Assembly (NCBI RefSeq): GCF_013410745.1
Contig: NZ_JACCFY010000001.1
Coordinates: 2,790,001-2,854,000, forward strand
DNA: 64,000 nucleotides
Source: Nesterenkonia xinjiangensis
Lineage (GTDB): Bacteria > Actinomycetota > Actinomycetes > Actinomycetales > Micrococcaceae
Reading direction: 5' to 3'
Shown here in pieces: positions 1 through 9,023 of this stretch. The translations under genes were made by a program, and so were the position numbers. The notes under the pieces were generated by a model. That model saw nothing but the letters and a program-made list of their open reading frames with translations. It had not been told where the DNA came from and searched no databases. Within the stretch, counting starts at the first letter, position 1. Each line of letters begins with the position of its first letter.

Positions 1-2
1 CC

Positions 3-395
3 ACCGTGTGGTGGACGGTCGGCTTCAACTTCCTGCTCTACCTGGCCGCACTGCAGAACATCCCGGAGAGCCAGTACGAGGCCGCGGCGGTGGACGGCGC
101 CGGCCGCTGGCGCCAGCTGTGGTCGATCACGATTCCGCAGCTGCTGCCCGTGACCGGGGTGATCTTCATCCTGCAGATCCTGGCCTCGCTGAAGCTCTTC
201 GACCAGGCCTACCAGATGCTCGGCGGGATCTCCTCGGACACCTCGCGGCCCATCGTGCAGTACATCTTCGAGGCCGGCTTCGTCGGCTACCGCTTCGGCT
301 ATGCCGCGTCCATCTCGTACGTGTTCTTCGCCCTGATCGTCGTGGTCGGCGTGATCCAGATGGGCATCCTCAACCGCAGGAAGGGGCAGCGATGA
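3..395 (+). CDS. Sugar ABC transporter permease (MalF/UgpA type), 5'-truncated by window edge
   Basis: This is the C-terminal part of a binding-protein-dependent sugar permease; the reading frame is open to the left edge, so the true start lies outside the window. The visible ~130 residues carry the EAA loop that contacts the ATPase (EAAAVDGAGRWRQLWSITIP, about 25 residues into the visible part) followed by hydrophobic membrane segments. Its TGA overlaps the ATG of the next permease (ATGA), the usual arrangement of heterodimeric CUT1 permeases. The neighbouring intracellular arabinofuranosidase suggests arabinose-containing oligosaccharides as substrate, which is inference from context. Confidence 0.93.
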   Translation, partial: TVWWTVGFNFLLYLAALQNIPESQYEAAAVDGAGRWRQLWSITIPQLLPVTGVIFILQILASLKLFDQAYQMLGGISSDTSRPIVQYIFEAGFVGYRFGYAASISYVFFALIVVVGVIQMGILNRRKGQR

Positions 396-1282
396 CCACC
401 ACGGCAGCACTCCCGCAGATCGGGAGCGTCAAGCGCAGCTACAAGCCGGGGGAGGGGCCCTTCACACCGGCCCGGATCCTGGCCTTCATCGCCCTGGCCG
501 TGATGGCTCTGGTCTGGCTCCTGCCCTTCGTGTGGGCCGTGGCCACCTCGTTGAAGACCGAGACCGACGCCGCCTCCGGTCGGCTGACGCTCATCGGCTC
601 GGAGGGCATCTCCTTCGCGGCCTTCGACACGGTCCTCTCCGAGGGCAACGTCTACATCTGGGCGTGGAACAGCTTCTGGACCTCGGCCGTGATCACCTTC
701 CTCACCGTGGCGATCTCCGCGCTGGCCGCCTACGCCTTCTCCCGGATGCAGTTCCGCGGCCGGGCCACCGTGTTCTTCGCCGTCATCGCGTCGATCATCG
801 TGCCGCCGCAGGTGCTGATCATCCCGCTGTACTACCAGATGCTGGCGTTCAACATGGTCGACACCTACTGGGGTCTGATCCTGCCGCAGGTGGTCATGGC
901 GCCGATCGTGTTCATCCTGAAGAAGTTCTTCGACGCAGTGCCCATCGAGCTGGAGGACGCCGCCCGGGTGGACGGCGCCGGACGGCTGCGGGTCTTCTGG
1001 TCGGTGGTGCTGCCGCTGTCCAAACCGATCCTCGGCGCGGTGTCGATCTTCGTCTTCATCCAAGCCTGGAACAACTTCCTGTGGCCGTTCATCATCATCA
1101 ACGACACGCTGCTCATGACGCTGCCGGTCGGACTGCAAACCGTGATCAGCGCCTACGGCGTCGCCTATGCCCAGGTGATGGCCCAGGCCGTGCTGGCCGC
1201 GCTGCCGCTGATCGTGGTGTTCCTCTTCTTCCAGCGTCAGATCGTCCAGGGTGTGGCCACCACCGGCTTCGGCGGGAAGTGA
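392..1282 (+). CDS. Sugar ABC transporter permease (MalG/AraQ type)
   Basis: A 296-residue inner-membrane permease, the second half of the CUT1 importer begun by the preceding gene. I chose the ATG at 392 because it overlaps the upstream stop as ATGA; the much longer open frame that begins at base 8 is only read-through. A short cytoplasmic N-terminus is followed by six hydrophobic segments, with the EAA loop at about residues 190-215 (LEDAARVDGAGRLRVFWSVV). Family length is normal (270-300). Together with the upstream permease and the downstream GH51 enzyme it likely imports arabino-oligosaccharides; an AraQ identity is inference. Confidence 0.93.
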   Translation: MTTTAALPQIGSVKRSYKPGEGPFTPARILAFIALAVMALVWLLPFVWAVATSLKTETDAASGRLTLIGSEGISFAAFDTVLSEGNVYIWAWNSFWTSAVITFLTVAISALAAYAFSRMQFRGRATVFFAVIASIIVPPQVLIIPLYYQMLAFNMVDTYWGLILPQVVMAPIVFILKKFFDAVPIELEDAARVDGAGRLRVFWSVVLPLSKPILGAVSIFVFIQAWNNFLWPFIIINDTLLMTLPVGLQTVISAYGVAYAQVMAQAVLAALPLIVVFLFFQRQIVQGVATTGFGGK

Positions 1283-1375
1283 CCTCCCCACCCCGGCGGC
1301 GTCGTCGTGCGGCGGTGCCACCGGGGCACCCAGCTCTCTCCAGACATCCCCTCACCCTTTAAGAACAGGAGACTC

Positions 1376-2926
1376 ATGTCCCAGGCACATCTGACCGTCG
1401 ACCGCGCCTTCACCGTCGCGGACGTGCCCCACCGGCTCTTCGGATCCTTCGTGGAGCACATGGGCCGGTGCGTGTACACCGGCATCTTCGAGCCCGGTCA
1501 CCCGCAGGCCGATCAGCGCGGCTTCCGTCAGGACGTCATGAAGCTGGTCAAGGAGCTCGGCCCCACCGTGGTGCGCTACCCGGGCGGCAACTTCGTCTCC
1601 GGCTACCTGTGGGAGGACGGCGTCGGGCCGGTGGAGGACCGTCCGGTCCGCATCGACGGCGCCTGGCACTCCATCGAGACCAACGCCTTCGGCCTCCACG
1701 AGTTCGTGGAGTGGGCGCGTGAGGCCGAGGTCGAGGTCATGGAGGCCGTCAACCTCGGCACCCGCGGGGTGGAGGAGGCCCGTGCCCTGGTGGAGTATGC
1801 CAACCACCCGGGTGGCACCTATTGGTCCGACCTGCGCCGGAAGAACGGGGCGGCCACCGGCACCATCGAAGAGCCCTTCGACATCCGCCTGTGGTGCCTG
1901 GGCAACGAACTCGACGGGCCCTGGCAGATCGGGCACAAGACCGCAGACGAGTACGGTCGGCTGGCCCAGGAGACCGCCAAGGCCATGCGGCTGGTGGACC
2001 CGGACCTCGAGCTGGTGGCCGTGGGCTCCTCCAACCGGCAGATGCCGACCTTCGGCTCCTGGGAGCACACGGTGCTCTCGCACACCTATGCGGAGGTCGA
2101 CTACATCTCCATGCACGCCTACTACCAGGAGCACGACGGCGACGCCGCCTCCTTCCTGGCCGAGGCGGTGGACATGGATGCGTTCATCGACGGCGTGGTC
2201 TCCACCATCGACGCGGTGAAGGCCGCCGGGAAGCACACCAAGCAGGTCGACATCTCCTTCGACGAGTGGAACGTCTGGTACCAGCGGGGCCTCGAGACCG
2301 AGGACCAGCCCCACCAGGTCGCCAAGGGGTGGCAGAAGCATCCCCGGCTGATCGAGGACTCCTACAACGTCACCGATGCGGTGGTGGTGGGAACCCTGAT
2401 GCACTCGCTGCTGCGCCATGGTGACCGCGTGCGGATCGCCAATCAGGCGCAGCTGGTCAACGTCATCGCCCCGATCCTCTCTGAAGAAGGGGGCCCGGCC
2501 TGGCGTCAGTCCATCTTCTGGCCATTCGCCAGGATCGCCGCCATGGCGCGCGGGCAGATCCTGCGCCTGGCCGTGGACGCTGACCAGGTCTCCACCCAGA
2601 AGTTCGGGGACGTCGACGTCGTCGACGCCGCCGCCACCTGGGACGAGGCCACCGGGAGGCTGTCTCTGTTCGTGGCCAACCGGGGGATGGAGGAGTCCAA
2701 CGACCTCACCCTTGACCTGCATGGTCTGGAGGCCACCGGAATCAGCTCCGCCGAAGTGCTCGCAATCCCGGAGGAACGGGACCGCAGGGCGGCGAACGTG
2801 CTCGACGACCAGGACGCCGTCGGCCTCCGTCCGCTGCGTGAGGTCGGCCTCGAGGACGGCGCGCTGCGAGTGACGCTGCCGCCGATGTCCTGGGCCGTGG
2901 TGCAGCTGGAGGTCAAGACCGCCTGA
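1376..2926 (+). CDS. abfA: Alpha-N-arabinofuranosidase, GH51, cytoplasmic
   Basis: A 516-residue retaining glycosidase that releases terminal L-arabinofuranose from arabino-oligosaccharides. There is no signal peptide, as expected for the intracellular GH51 group. The acid/base glutamate is E178 in WCLGNELDGPW and the nucleophile is E297 in SFDEWNVWY; the substrate-binding stretch RYPGGNFVSGY lies at residues 67-77. The start at 1376 has the purine-rich AACAGGAGA just upstream; the frame extends 23 codons further 5' but without family-like sequence. It follows the two sugar permeases by 93 nt and is closed by a strong hairpin, so it is probably the last gene of that uptake-and-hydrolysis operon. 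Confidence 0.95.
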   Translation: MSQAHLTVDRAFTVADVPHRLFGSFVEHMGRCVYTGIFEPGHPQADQRGFRQDVMKLVKELGPTVVRYPGGNFVSGYLWEDGVGPVEDRPVRIDGAWHSIETNAFGLHEFVEWAREAEVEVMEAVNLGTRGVEEARALVEYANHPGGTYWSDLRRKNGAATGTIEEPFDIRLWCLGNELDGPWQIGHKTADEYGRLAQETAKAMRLVDPDLELVAVGSSNRQMPTFGSWEHTVLSHTYAEVDYISMHAYYQEHDGDAASFLAEAVDMDAFIDGVVSTIDAVKAAGKHTKQVDISFDEWNVWYQRGLETEDQPHQVAKGWQKHPRLIEDSYNVTDAVVVGTLMHSLLRHGDRVRIANQAQLVNVIAPILSEEGGPAWRQSIFWPFARIAAMARGQILRLAVDADQVSTQKFGDVDVVDAAATWDEATGRLSLFVANRGMEESNDLTLDLHGLEATGISSAEVLAIPEERDRRAANVLDDQDAVGLRPLREVGLEDGALRVTLPPMSWAVVQLEVKTA

Positions 2927-2956
2927 GCGCAGGACCGCCGGTGCCCCGGCGGGGAG

Positions 2957-2999
2957 GGACGGGCCGTGTGTGAGCTTCAGCCTCACACACGGCCCGTCC
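2957..2999 (+). terminator. Intrinsic-type hairpin after abfA
   Basis: A perfect 18-bp inverted repeat (2957-2974 with 2982-2999) around a 7-nt loop lies 30 nt after the abfA stop. There is no U-run afterwards, which is common for high-GC actinobacterial terminators. Confidence 0.8.
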
Positions 3000-3138
3000 G
3001 CGCGTCGGGGATCTGCCCGCCCGGATCGACGCCCATACTGGAAGGTGCGGTGGGTCAGGTGCGTCCGGCTCCCCGCTGTCCTGACCGTCGGGCTTCAGCC
3101 CGCAGACGTCCCCGGCCGACCTCCGAGGAGAACCGGAT

Positions 3139-4158
3139 ATGCCGCAGCCCGCCCCAGGCCGCCGTCGTCGTCCCGCCGCCGTCGCCGTGGCGCTCGCGGT
3201 CTCCGGGGTGCTCATGATGGCCGGATGCGGCGATGATCCGGCCATCGCTGACCGGGAGCGCGGGGGAGGGTCGATCGGCGACCCCGGCGGGAACCAGCAG
3301 CTGCGTGCCCCCGAACCCGAGGGCAACCAGCTCTCCCATGAGGAGATGCGCGAAGCCCTGGAGGAGTACTTCGGCGAGGCGACCATCACCGACACCGACG
3401 ACGTCCTGCCGGGCCTGCGCGATCTGGACACCGAGCTCCAGCGCCTGCGGGTGGCGCCCCAGGAGTGCAAGCAGTACGTGGTGGAGTCCGCGAGTCCGCT
3501 GCCTGACGGCTCGCTGGTGGCCCACGCGGTGCAGACCGGATCGGCCGGCGGCTCGGGGGACTCTGAGGACTCTGGAGACTCTGGAGACTCTGGAGACTCT
3601 GAAGCCTCAGAGGACACCGGCTCGGGCAGCGTGGAGGCGACCGTCTACACCTTCGCTGATTGGGAGTCCGCCGACGCGCTGCTCTCCGGGGAGCAGGACG
3701 GCGTCGCGCTCTGCGACACCTACACGGCGACCCGACCTTCCGGTGAGGAGGACGGGGAGCCTCCGGTCACCGAGGTCACAGTCGAGGAGGTCTCGGTGTC
3801 CTCCGCCGCCGACGCGTCGCTGGGGCTGACCCAGGAGCTGAGGGCCGACGGTGCCACCTCCCATCTGGTGGCCGTGATGCTGCGGCATGGCTCCCAGGTG
3901 GTGCTCGTAGCCGAAGCCGGGGCCGAGGCGCCGGAGGAGGACGAGGACCTGGTGGAGCAGCTGCAGGAGCAGGCCGCGGCGGTGCTCTCGGATCTGACCG
4001 GCGAGGATCTCGCCCTCGAGGACGAAGACGACGATGACGAGGATGCCGACGAGGACGCTGGGTCAGATGAGGACGAGTCTGACGAGGAGTCCGGCGACGC
4101 GGACGAATCGAACGGGGACGAAACGGACCAGGACCAAACGGACGAGGACGACTCCTGA
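3139..4158 (+). CDS. Acidic lipoprotein of unknown function
   Basis: A 339-residue protein with an arginine-rich N-terminus, a hydrophobic segment and the lipobox LMMAGC, giving lipidation at C30 and anchoring to the outer face of the membrane. The mature part has a Ser/Asp/Gly low-complexity insert at about residues 140-156, encoded by a 9-bp tandem repeat, and ends with roughly 50 residues composed almost entirely of Asp, Glu, Ser and Gly. I recognise no enzymatic domain. The ATG has a GAGGAGAAC-type site upstream. The acidic tail could bind cations or remain disordered; this is speculation. Confidence 0.8.
   Translation: MPQPAPGRRRRPAAVAVALAVSGVLMMAGCGDDPAIADRERGGGSIGDPGGNQQLRAPEPEGNQLSHEEMREALEEYFGEATITDTDDVLPGLRDLDTELQRLRVAPQECKQYVVESASPLPDGSLVAHAVQTGSAGGSGDSEDSGDSGDSGDSEASEDTGSGSVEATVYTFADWESADALLSGEQDGVALCDTYTATRPSGEEDGEPPVTEVTVEEVSVSSAADASLGLTQELRADGATSHLVAVMLRHGSQVVLVAEAGAEAPEEDEDLVEQLQEQAAAVLSDLTGEDLALEDEDDDDEDADEDAGSDEDESDEESGDADESNGDETDQDQTDEDDS
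3559..3603 (+). repeat. 9-bp in-frame tandem repeat (five copies)
   Basis: Five consecutive copies of a GACTCTGGA-like unit, three of them identical, encode the Asp-Ser-Gly run of the lipoprotein. As the unit is a multiple of three, copy-number change would keep the frame. Confidence 0.85.
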
Positions 4159-4232
4159 GCGCCCGGCTCTGTCGGTGACCCCTAGTAGACTTCCTTCGGC
4201 AGCAGACCCATCGATCTGGAATTGAGTTCACC

Positions 4233-6038
4233 GTGCCCCTGAGACTGTCGGATCTCTTTCTCCGCACCTTGCGTGACAACCCCGCCGACGCCGAGGTCGC
4301 CAGCCATCAGTTGCTGGTCCGTGCAGGCTATATCCGTCGTGCGGCACCGGGCGTGTACTCGTGGCTGCCGCTGGGGATCAAGGTGCTGCGCAAGCTGGAG
4401 GCCATCGTCCGGGAGGAGATGGACCGGATCGGCGCCCAGGAGATCCACCTGCCGGCGCTGCTGCCGAAGGAGCCCTATGAGGCCTCCGGCCGTTGGGAGG
4501 ACTATGGGGACAACATCTTCCGCCTCCAGGACCGCAAGGGCGCGGACTACCTGTTGGCGCCCACCCATGAGGAGCTCTTCACCCTCCTGGTGAAGGACTT
4601 CTACACCTCGTACAAGGACCTGCCGGTCTCGCTGTACCAGATCCAGACCAAGTACCGGGACGAGGCCCGTCCGCGGGCCGGCCTGCTGCGCGGCCGAGAG
4701 TTCATCATGAAGGACTCCTACTCGTTCTGCCTCTCCGAGGAGGATCAGCGGGCGGCCTACGACGCCCACCGTGCCGCCTATCTGCGGATCTTCGAGCGTC
4801 TGGGGCTCGAGGTCGTGCCGGTGGACGCGGTCTCCGGGGCGATGGGCGGCTCGGCCTCCGAGGAGTTCCTGTTCCCGTCCTCGGTCGGGGAGGACACCTT
4901 CGTGGAGTCCGACGGCGGCTACCGCGCCAATGTGGAGGCAGTCACCACGGTGGTGCCCGCAGCGATCGACCATTCCGACCTGCCCCCGGCCGAGGTGCAC
5001 CACACTCCGGGCACCAACACCATCGAGACGCTGGTCGCAGCGGCGAACGAGAACCACGCACGCGCAGACCGGGCCTGGACGGCCGCGGACACCTTGAAGA
5101 ACGTGGTGATCGCCGTCGTGATGCCTGACGGTGAGAGGCGCGTGGCGGTCATCGCAGTGCCTGGAGACCGCGACGTCGACCTCAAGCGTGTGGAGGCGAC
5201 CGTCGGGGAACACCTGGGCGCGGCCGGCGAGGTCACCGTCGAGGCGGCCACGTCGGAGGACCTGGAGTCTCACCCGCTGCTGGTCCGCGGCTACATCGGC
5301 CCCGGCCTGGAGCTGGAACACCCGGTCCTGGGGGCAGAGGGCGCCACCGGCATCCCGTACCTGGTGGACCCCAGGGTGGTCTCGGGCACCAGCTGGATCA
5401 CCGGAGCGAATCACCGGGATCAGCATGTCTTCGGGCTGGTGGCCGGCCGTGACTTCACCTGGGACGGCGTGATCGAGTCCGTGGTGGTGAAGGAGGGGGA
5501 CCCCGCCCCGGATGGCTCTGGTCCGCTGCGCACCCGCCGCGGCATCGAGCTGGGTCACATCTTCCATCTCGGGAAGCGCTACGCCGAAGCGTTGGGACTG
5601 CAGGTCCTCGACGTCAACGGCAAGCTGGCCACCGTGACCATGGGCTCCTACGGCTTCGGCGTGACCCGGGTGCTGGCCGCGATCGCGGAGGCCAACAACG
5701 ATGAGCGCGGCCTGGTGTGGCCCGGTTCGATCGCCCCGGCGGACGTGCACGTGGTGGCCACCGGCAAGGACCCGGCGATCGGTGAGGCGGCCGAGACGCT
5801 CGTGGCGGCTCTGGAGGTGGAGGGCATCTCTGTGATGTTCGACGACCGCCCCAAGGTGTCCCCGGGCGTGAAGTTCTCGGACGCCGAGCTGCTGGGCGTG
5901 CCCACCCTTGTGGTGGTGGGCCGGGGCCTGGCCGACGGGATGATCGAGCTCAAGGACCGCCGCTCGGGTGAGGCTGAGCAGGTCCCCGTCGACGGCGCCG
6001 TGACGGCGATCGTCGAGCGCGTCTCCTCGCTGCGCTGA
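4233..6038 (+). CDS. proS: Prolyl-tRNA synthetase, bacterial type with INS editing domain
   Basis: A 601-residue class II aminoacyl-tRNA synthetase that charges tRNA-Pro. The N-terminus ([20 protein letters not shown]), the motif 2 region with [20 protein letters not shown] at about residues 145-164, and motif 3 near [13 protein letters not shown] at about 471-483 are clear. The YbaK-like INS editing domain (deacylates Ala-tRNA-Pro) occupies about residues 225-405, and the C-terminal anticodon-binding domain about 495-600. It begins with GTG at 4233. Length matches bacterial-type ProRS. Twelve nucleotides separate it from the TSUP permease downstream, so the two are probably cotranscribed. 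Confidence 0.97.
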   Translation: MPLRLSDLFLRTLRDNPADAEVASHQLLVRAGYIRRAAPGVYSWLPLGIKVLRKLEAIVREEMDRIGAQEIHLPALLPKEPYEASGRWEDYGDNIFRLQDRKGADYLLAPTHEELFTLLVKDFYTSYKDLPVSLYQIQTKYRDEARPRAGLLRGREFIMKDSYSFCLSEEDQRAAYDAHRAAYLRIFERLGLEVVPVDAVSGAMGGSASEEFLFPSSVGEDTFVESDGGYRANVEAVTTVVPAAIDHSDLPPAEVHHTPGTNTIETLVAAANENHARADRAWTAADTLKNVVIAVVMPDGERRVAVIAVPGDRDVDLKRVEATVGEHLGAAGEVTVEAATSEDLESHPLLVRGYIGPGLELEHPVLGAEGATGIPYLVDPRVVSGTSWITGANHRDQHVFGLVAGRDFTWDGVIESVVVKEGDPAPDGSGPLRTRRGIELGHIFHLGKRYAEALGLQVLDVNGKLATVTMGSYGFGVTRVLAAIAEANNDERGLVWPGSIAPADVHVVATGKDPAIGEAAETLVAALEVEGISVMFDDRPKVSPGVKFSDAELLGVPTLVVVGRGLADGMIELKDRRSGEAEQVPVDGAVTAIVERVSSLR

Positions 6039-6049
6039 CGGCCGCGGTC

Positions 6050-6853
6050 GTGGAGGTTCTTTTCGACCAGCTTGCCGAAATCTCGCTGCTGACGATCCTG
6101 CTGCTGCTGGTCGTGGGCTTCGCGGCCGGGTGGGTGGATGCCGTCGTCGGCGGGGGCGGGCTGCTGCAGCTGCCCGCACTGCTGACGGTTCCGGGGATCA
6201 CTCCGGTGCAGGCGCTGGCCACCAACAAGCTGGGGTCCATCTTCGGGACCACCACCTCGGCGATCACCTACATCCGGCGTGTGAAGCCCAGCCTGACCAC
6301 GGCTGCTCCGACGGCTTTCGCGGCCCTCTGCGCCAGCTTCGGCGGGGCGATGGTGGCCGCGTGGCTGCCCGAGGCGGTGATCCTGCCGTTGATCGTGCTG
6401 GCGCTGCTGGCGGTGGGTGTCTTCACCGCGGCGAAGCCGAACGTGGGACAGCTGGAGAAGCTGCGCCACGTGGGGCTGGGACACGTGGCTCGCGCGGTGC
6501 TGATCGGTCTGTTGGTGGGCTTCTATGATGGTGTGCTGGGGCCGGGGACGGGGACGTTCCTGATCATCGGTCTGGTGATGGTGCTGGGGTACAGCTTCCT
6601 CAACGCCTCGGCCCACGCGAAGATCGTCAACGCGGCGACCAACCTGGGGGCGCTGCTGTACTTCGGGCCTGCCGGCCACGCGCTGATCGCGATCGGCCTG
6701 CTGCTGGGCGTGGCGAACATGCTGGGCGGCTACACCGGCGCGCGCATGGCGATCGCCAAGGGGTCACGGTTCGTCCGGGTGGTGTTCCTGGTGGTGGTGT
6801 TCGCCTTGGTGGCCAACCTGAGCTGGGACCTGCTGACCACCTGGTTCGGCTGA
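6050..6853 (+). CDS. TSUP (TauE/SafE) family membrane permease
   Basis: A 267-residue polytopic membrane protein with about eight hydrophobic segments and the hallmark N-terminal stretch AGWVDAVVGGGGLLQLPALL (about residues 25-44), plus the repeated-half signature GFYDGVLGPGTGTFL (about 157-171). The family exports or imports sulfur-containing or organic anions; the substrate cannot be read from sequence. The start is GTG at 6050, 12 nt after proS. The 62-nt palindromic element follows its stop by about 70 nt and may act as terminator for this gene. Confidence 0.9.
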   Translation: MEVLFDQLAEISLLTILLLLVVGFAAGWVDAVVGGGGLLQLPALLTVPGITPVQALATNKLGSIFGTTTSAITYIRRVKPSLTTAAPTAFAALCASFGGAMVAAWLPEAVILPLIVLALLAVGVFTAAKPNVGQLEKLRHVGLGHVARAVLIGLLVGFYDGVLGPGTGTFLIIGLVMVLGYSFLNASAHAKIVNAATNLGALLYFGPAGHALIAIGLLLGVANMLGGYTGARMAIAKGSRFVRVVFLVVVFALVANLSWDLLTTWFG

Positions 6854-6925
6854 CCGCCCGGCCCTGTCCCGCCCTCGCCCTGCTCGTCCCCGCCCGCCTG
6901 CTCACCCCTGCCTCCATTCCGGTGT

Positions 6926-6987
6926 GTCCCCGTCGAGTTCATCTGTCCCCTTGCAATTCCGCGGGGACAAGCGAACAGGACGGGGAC
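6926..6987. repeat. 62-nt palindromic element, copy A
   Basis: Arms of 25 nt (6926-6950 and 6963-6987, 20 of 25 positions pairing) enclose a 12-nt loop. Each arm begins GTCCCCGT and ends GTCCCC in its own 5'-3' sense. Copies B (8195-8256) and C (48256-48317) share exactly the same 25-12-25 architecture. It lies between the convergent ends of the TSUP permease and the nuclease-domain gene, 8 nt from the stop of the latter. Confidence 0.9.
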
Positions 6988-6995
6988 GAATCCGC

Positions 6996-8123
6996 CTAGG
7001 CCCGCGGGACGCCGGCATTCACCAGTTTCTGACGCAGCAGCTCCACGGTCTGGGCCTCCGTCCATATGAAGCGAGCGACGCCGAGGCCCAGGGCTCGAAG
7101 GCCGTCCTCGCGGACCTTCTCCTCGTACACCACCTCAGAGACATCGCGGTGCCCGAGCACGCCGTTTCGGGTGTACTTCGTCCATCCGTCGAACTCCCCG
7201 ACGATCCCTGCGCTCCTCCAGAACAGGTCCACCCGAGCAGTCCTGCCGTCGGGCAGGACGAACTCCACCTGTGTCTCAGGCGTCTCGAACCCGAGGTCCT
7301 CCACGCGCAGGCGGGTCAGCGACTCTCCGACAGACTCCGCGCCGGAGTCGGAGCGTGCCCACGCGCTGGCCCAGCGTCGGCTGCCTCGCCGGCTGCGGAC
7401 GAGCGGGGTCCACGGCTCGACGTCCGCCGGGGTCAGCCTGTGCCCTGAGGCCCAGCGTCCGGACCGCACCGAGTCGAGCACGACGACGGCGTCGGTGACC
7501 TCCATGCGGGGCAGGGTGTCAGCGAGCACGAGGCCCAGCGGCTCGACGAGGATCTCAAGATCGTGCAGTCTGTGCTCCCCGGCGTCGGGCAGGGGTCGGC
7601 GAACCGTGGCGGGGGAGGGAAGCGTCTCGGCGGCCTGCCGCATGGCGCTGGAGGCCAGCACCCTCCGGGTCGGCACGCCCGCCAGATCAGCAGTGTCGGG
7701 CCGACGACGGCGTGGGCCCTTCAGCGGCCCGTCAGAGGAGGCCAGAAGGGCGCCCACGGTGTCCGGTCCGGCACGCCCGACGAGCCGGGGTGCGGGCCGG
7801 ATCCCCGCCTCTTGGCGTCGCCAGGTGCGCAGGTGAACTGCCTCCGGGACGCGGAGCTGGTCCACCCCGTGCACGGCCAGGGCCGTCTCCCGGCAGATGA
7901 CGGAGCCTGGGGCGGCCAGCCGTGTCGCCGCGGTGGCCAGCAGGTGCCGGTCCCAGGGCGGTGCCTGCAACCATGCCGCCGGGTCGATGTACACGCCACG
8001 GCGGAGTCGAAGCAGACGTCCGGCGTCGACGGCTCGGGTGAAGCTCTGGGAGGCCTGTGTGCTGTCCTCGGATGCCCCGGCATGGAGGAGCGGATGGCTG
8101 GCGGTTCGACGGGCGGCGCTCAT
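6996..8123 (-). CDS. DUF559/VSR-like endonuclease-domain protein
   Basis: A 375-residue protein. The first ~70 residues (FTRAVDAGRLLRLRRGVYID and following) resemble the winged-helix AbiEi-type N-terminus common in actinobacterial proteins of this kind. The C-terminal ~80 residues carry a PD-(D/E)XK/VSR-like core: D299 in VDLFW, E310-F-D312-G and K316 in VGEFDGWTKY, and EEKVRED at 334-340. The ATG at 8123 has GGAGG directly abutting it, an unusually short spacing, so a later start is possible. It runs against its neighbours and is bracketed by palindromic elements A and B. Function is unknown; a nuclease or a type IV antitoxin-like role is inference. Confidence 0.82.
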   Translation of the reverse strand: MSAARRTASHPLLHAGASEDSTQASQSFTRAVDAGRLLRLRRGVYIDPAAWLQAPPWDRHLLATAATRLAAPGSVICRETALAVHGVDQLRVPEAVHLRTWRRQEAGIRPAPRLVGRAGPDTVGALLASSDGPLKGPRRRRPDTADLAGVPTRRVLASSAMRQAAETLPSPATVRRPLPDAGEHRLHDLEILVEPLGLVLADTLPRMEVTDAVVVLDSVRSGRWASGHRLTPADVEPWTPLVRSRRGSRRWASAWARSDSGAESVGESLTRLRVEDLGFETPETQVEFVLPDGRTARVDLFWRSAGIVGEFDGWTKYTRNGVLGHRDVSEVVYEEKVREDGLRALGLGVARFIWTEAQTVELLRQKLVNAGVPRA

Positions 8124-8194
8124 CCTCCGACTATGGCGCACCGGGTCGGAGGCGGGGGGCTCTCGTGCGCATCTGTGGACAACCCCCACCTCTT

Positions 8195-8256
8195 GTCCCC
8201 GTCCTGTTCGTCTGTCCCCGTGCATTTCCACGGGGACAGACGAACAGGACGGGGAC
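8195..8256. repeat. 62-nt palindromic element, copy B (perfect)
   Basis: The arms 8195-8219 and 8232-8256 are perfect reverse complements over 25 nt. Pairing continues three more base pairs into the 12-nt loop (GTG...CAC), giving a 28-bp stem with a 6-nt tip. It lies between the divergent starts of the nuclease-domain gene and rimP, so it cannot simply be a terminator for a coding transcript. Confidence 0.93.
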
Positions 8257-8337
8257 AGCTGAAAGGCGTGAGAAACATGACGGGGCGCCGTCGTCAGCGG
8301 GCCCCGTCGGAGAGCGGCACTGTGCTCCCTGCACCGA

Positions 8338-8343
8338 TACAAT
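8338..8343 (+). promoter_or_regulatory. Candidate -10 box (TACAAT) for the rimP operon
   Basis: TACAAT lies 38 nt before the rimP ATG. No good -35 hexamer is seen at 16-18 nt upstream, so this rests on the -10 alone. Confidence 0.4.
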
Positions 8344-8381
8344 CGAGGCGCACCAGCACCCGACCGCCGGAGGTACGTCCC

Positions 8382-8924
8382 ATGGCATCCCCACGCCGCC
8401 CCCGCGAGGACGAGGAGTCCCGCGACCCCCGAGCCTCGGCGCTGGTCTCCGTGATCGAGCCGACCGTCACGGCCCACGGGCTGCACCTGGAGGAGGTCGA
8501 TCTGGCCAGCGGCCCGACCACCACGCTGCGAGTGGTCGTGGACTACGCCGCAGGCACCGAGCAGGTCGACCTGGACACCGTCGCGGGCCTCTCCGAGGCG
8601 CTCTCGGCGGTGCTGGACGGCGCGGACGTGCTCACCGACGTCGCCTCCTATGATCTTGAGGTCTCCACCCCGGGCGCTACCCGTCCGCTGACCGAGCCTC
8701 GGCATTTCGCGCGCAACGTCGGCCGGCTGCTGGAGATCGAACGGGAGGAGGGAGCTCCCGTGGTGGCGCGCCTGAAGGAGGTCGCCGACGACGGCGTGGT
8801 GGTCGCCGAGCAGCGCCCGGCCCCGAAGAAGGGCATGCCGGTGAAGTACGGGGATCCGGTGGAGATCGCCTTCGATGCGATCCTCGGCGCCCGAGTGCAG
8901 GTAGAGTTTTCCCACAAGGAGTGA
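8382..8924 (+). CDS. rimP: Ribosome maturation factor RimP
   Basis: A 180-residue protein needed for assembly of the 30S subunit. The RimP core runs from ASALVSVIEPTVTAHGLHLE through TLRVVVDY to YDLEVSTPGATRPLTEPRHF (about residues 18-115), where the family signature V-S-(T/S)-P-G is present. The small C-terminal SH3-like domain follows. The frame is open far upstream, but ATG 8382 has GGAGG at proper spacing and matches the family start. It heads the rimP-nusA-ylxR-infB block. Confidence 0.96.
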   Translation: MASPRRPREDEESRDPRASALVSVIEPTVTAHGLHLEEVDLASGPTTTLRVVVDYAAGTEQVDLDTVAGLSEALSAVLDGADVLTDVASYDLEVSTPGATRPLTEPRHFARNVGRLLEIEREEGAPVVARLKEVADDGVVVAEQRPAPKKGMPVKYGDPVEIAFDAILGARVQVEFSHKE

Positions 8925-8942
8925 CCACACCGAGCGAAGAGG

Positions 8943-8963
8943 CCGGCCGAGATCATCGGCCGG
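8943..8963 (+). other. Short perfect hairpin in the rimP-nusA gap
   Basis: CCGGCCGA at 8943-8950 pairs with TCGGCCGG at 8956-8963 around GATCA. It lies 18 nt after the rimP stop and 60 nt before nusA. It could be an attenuator or RNA-processing site; no U-run follows. Confidence 0.4.
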
Positions 8964-9023
8964 AGGATGAGCGACGGAGCGATCGGACCGGGCCTGTGCG
9001 GCACGGGCGAACTGGAGGAACAA

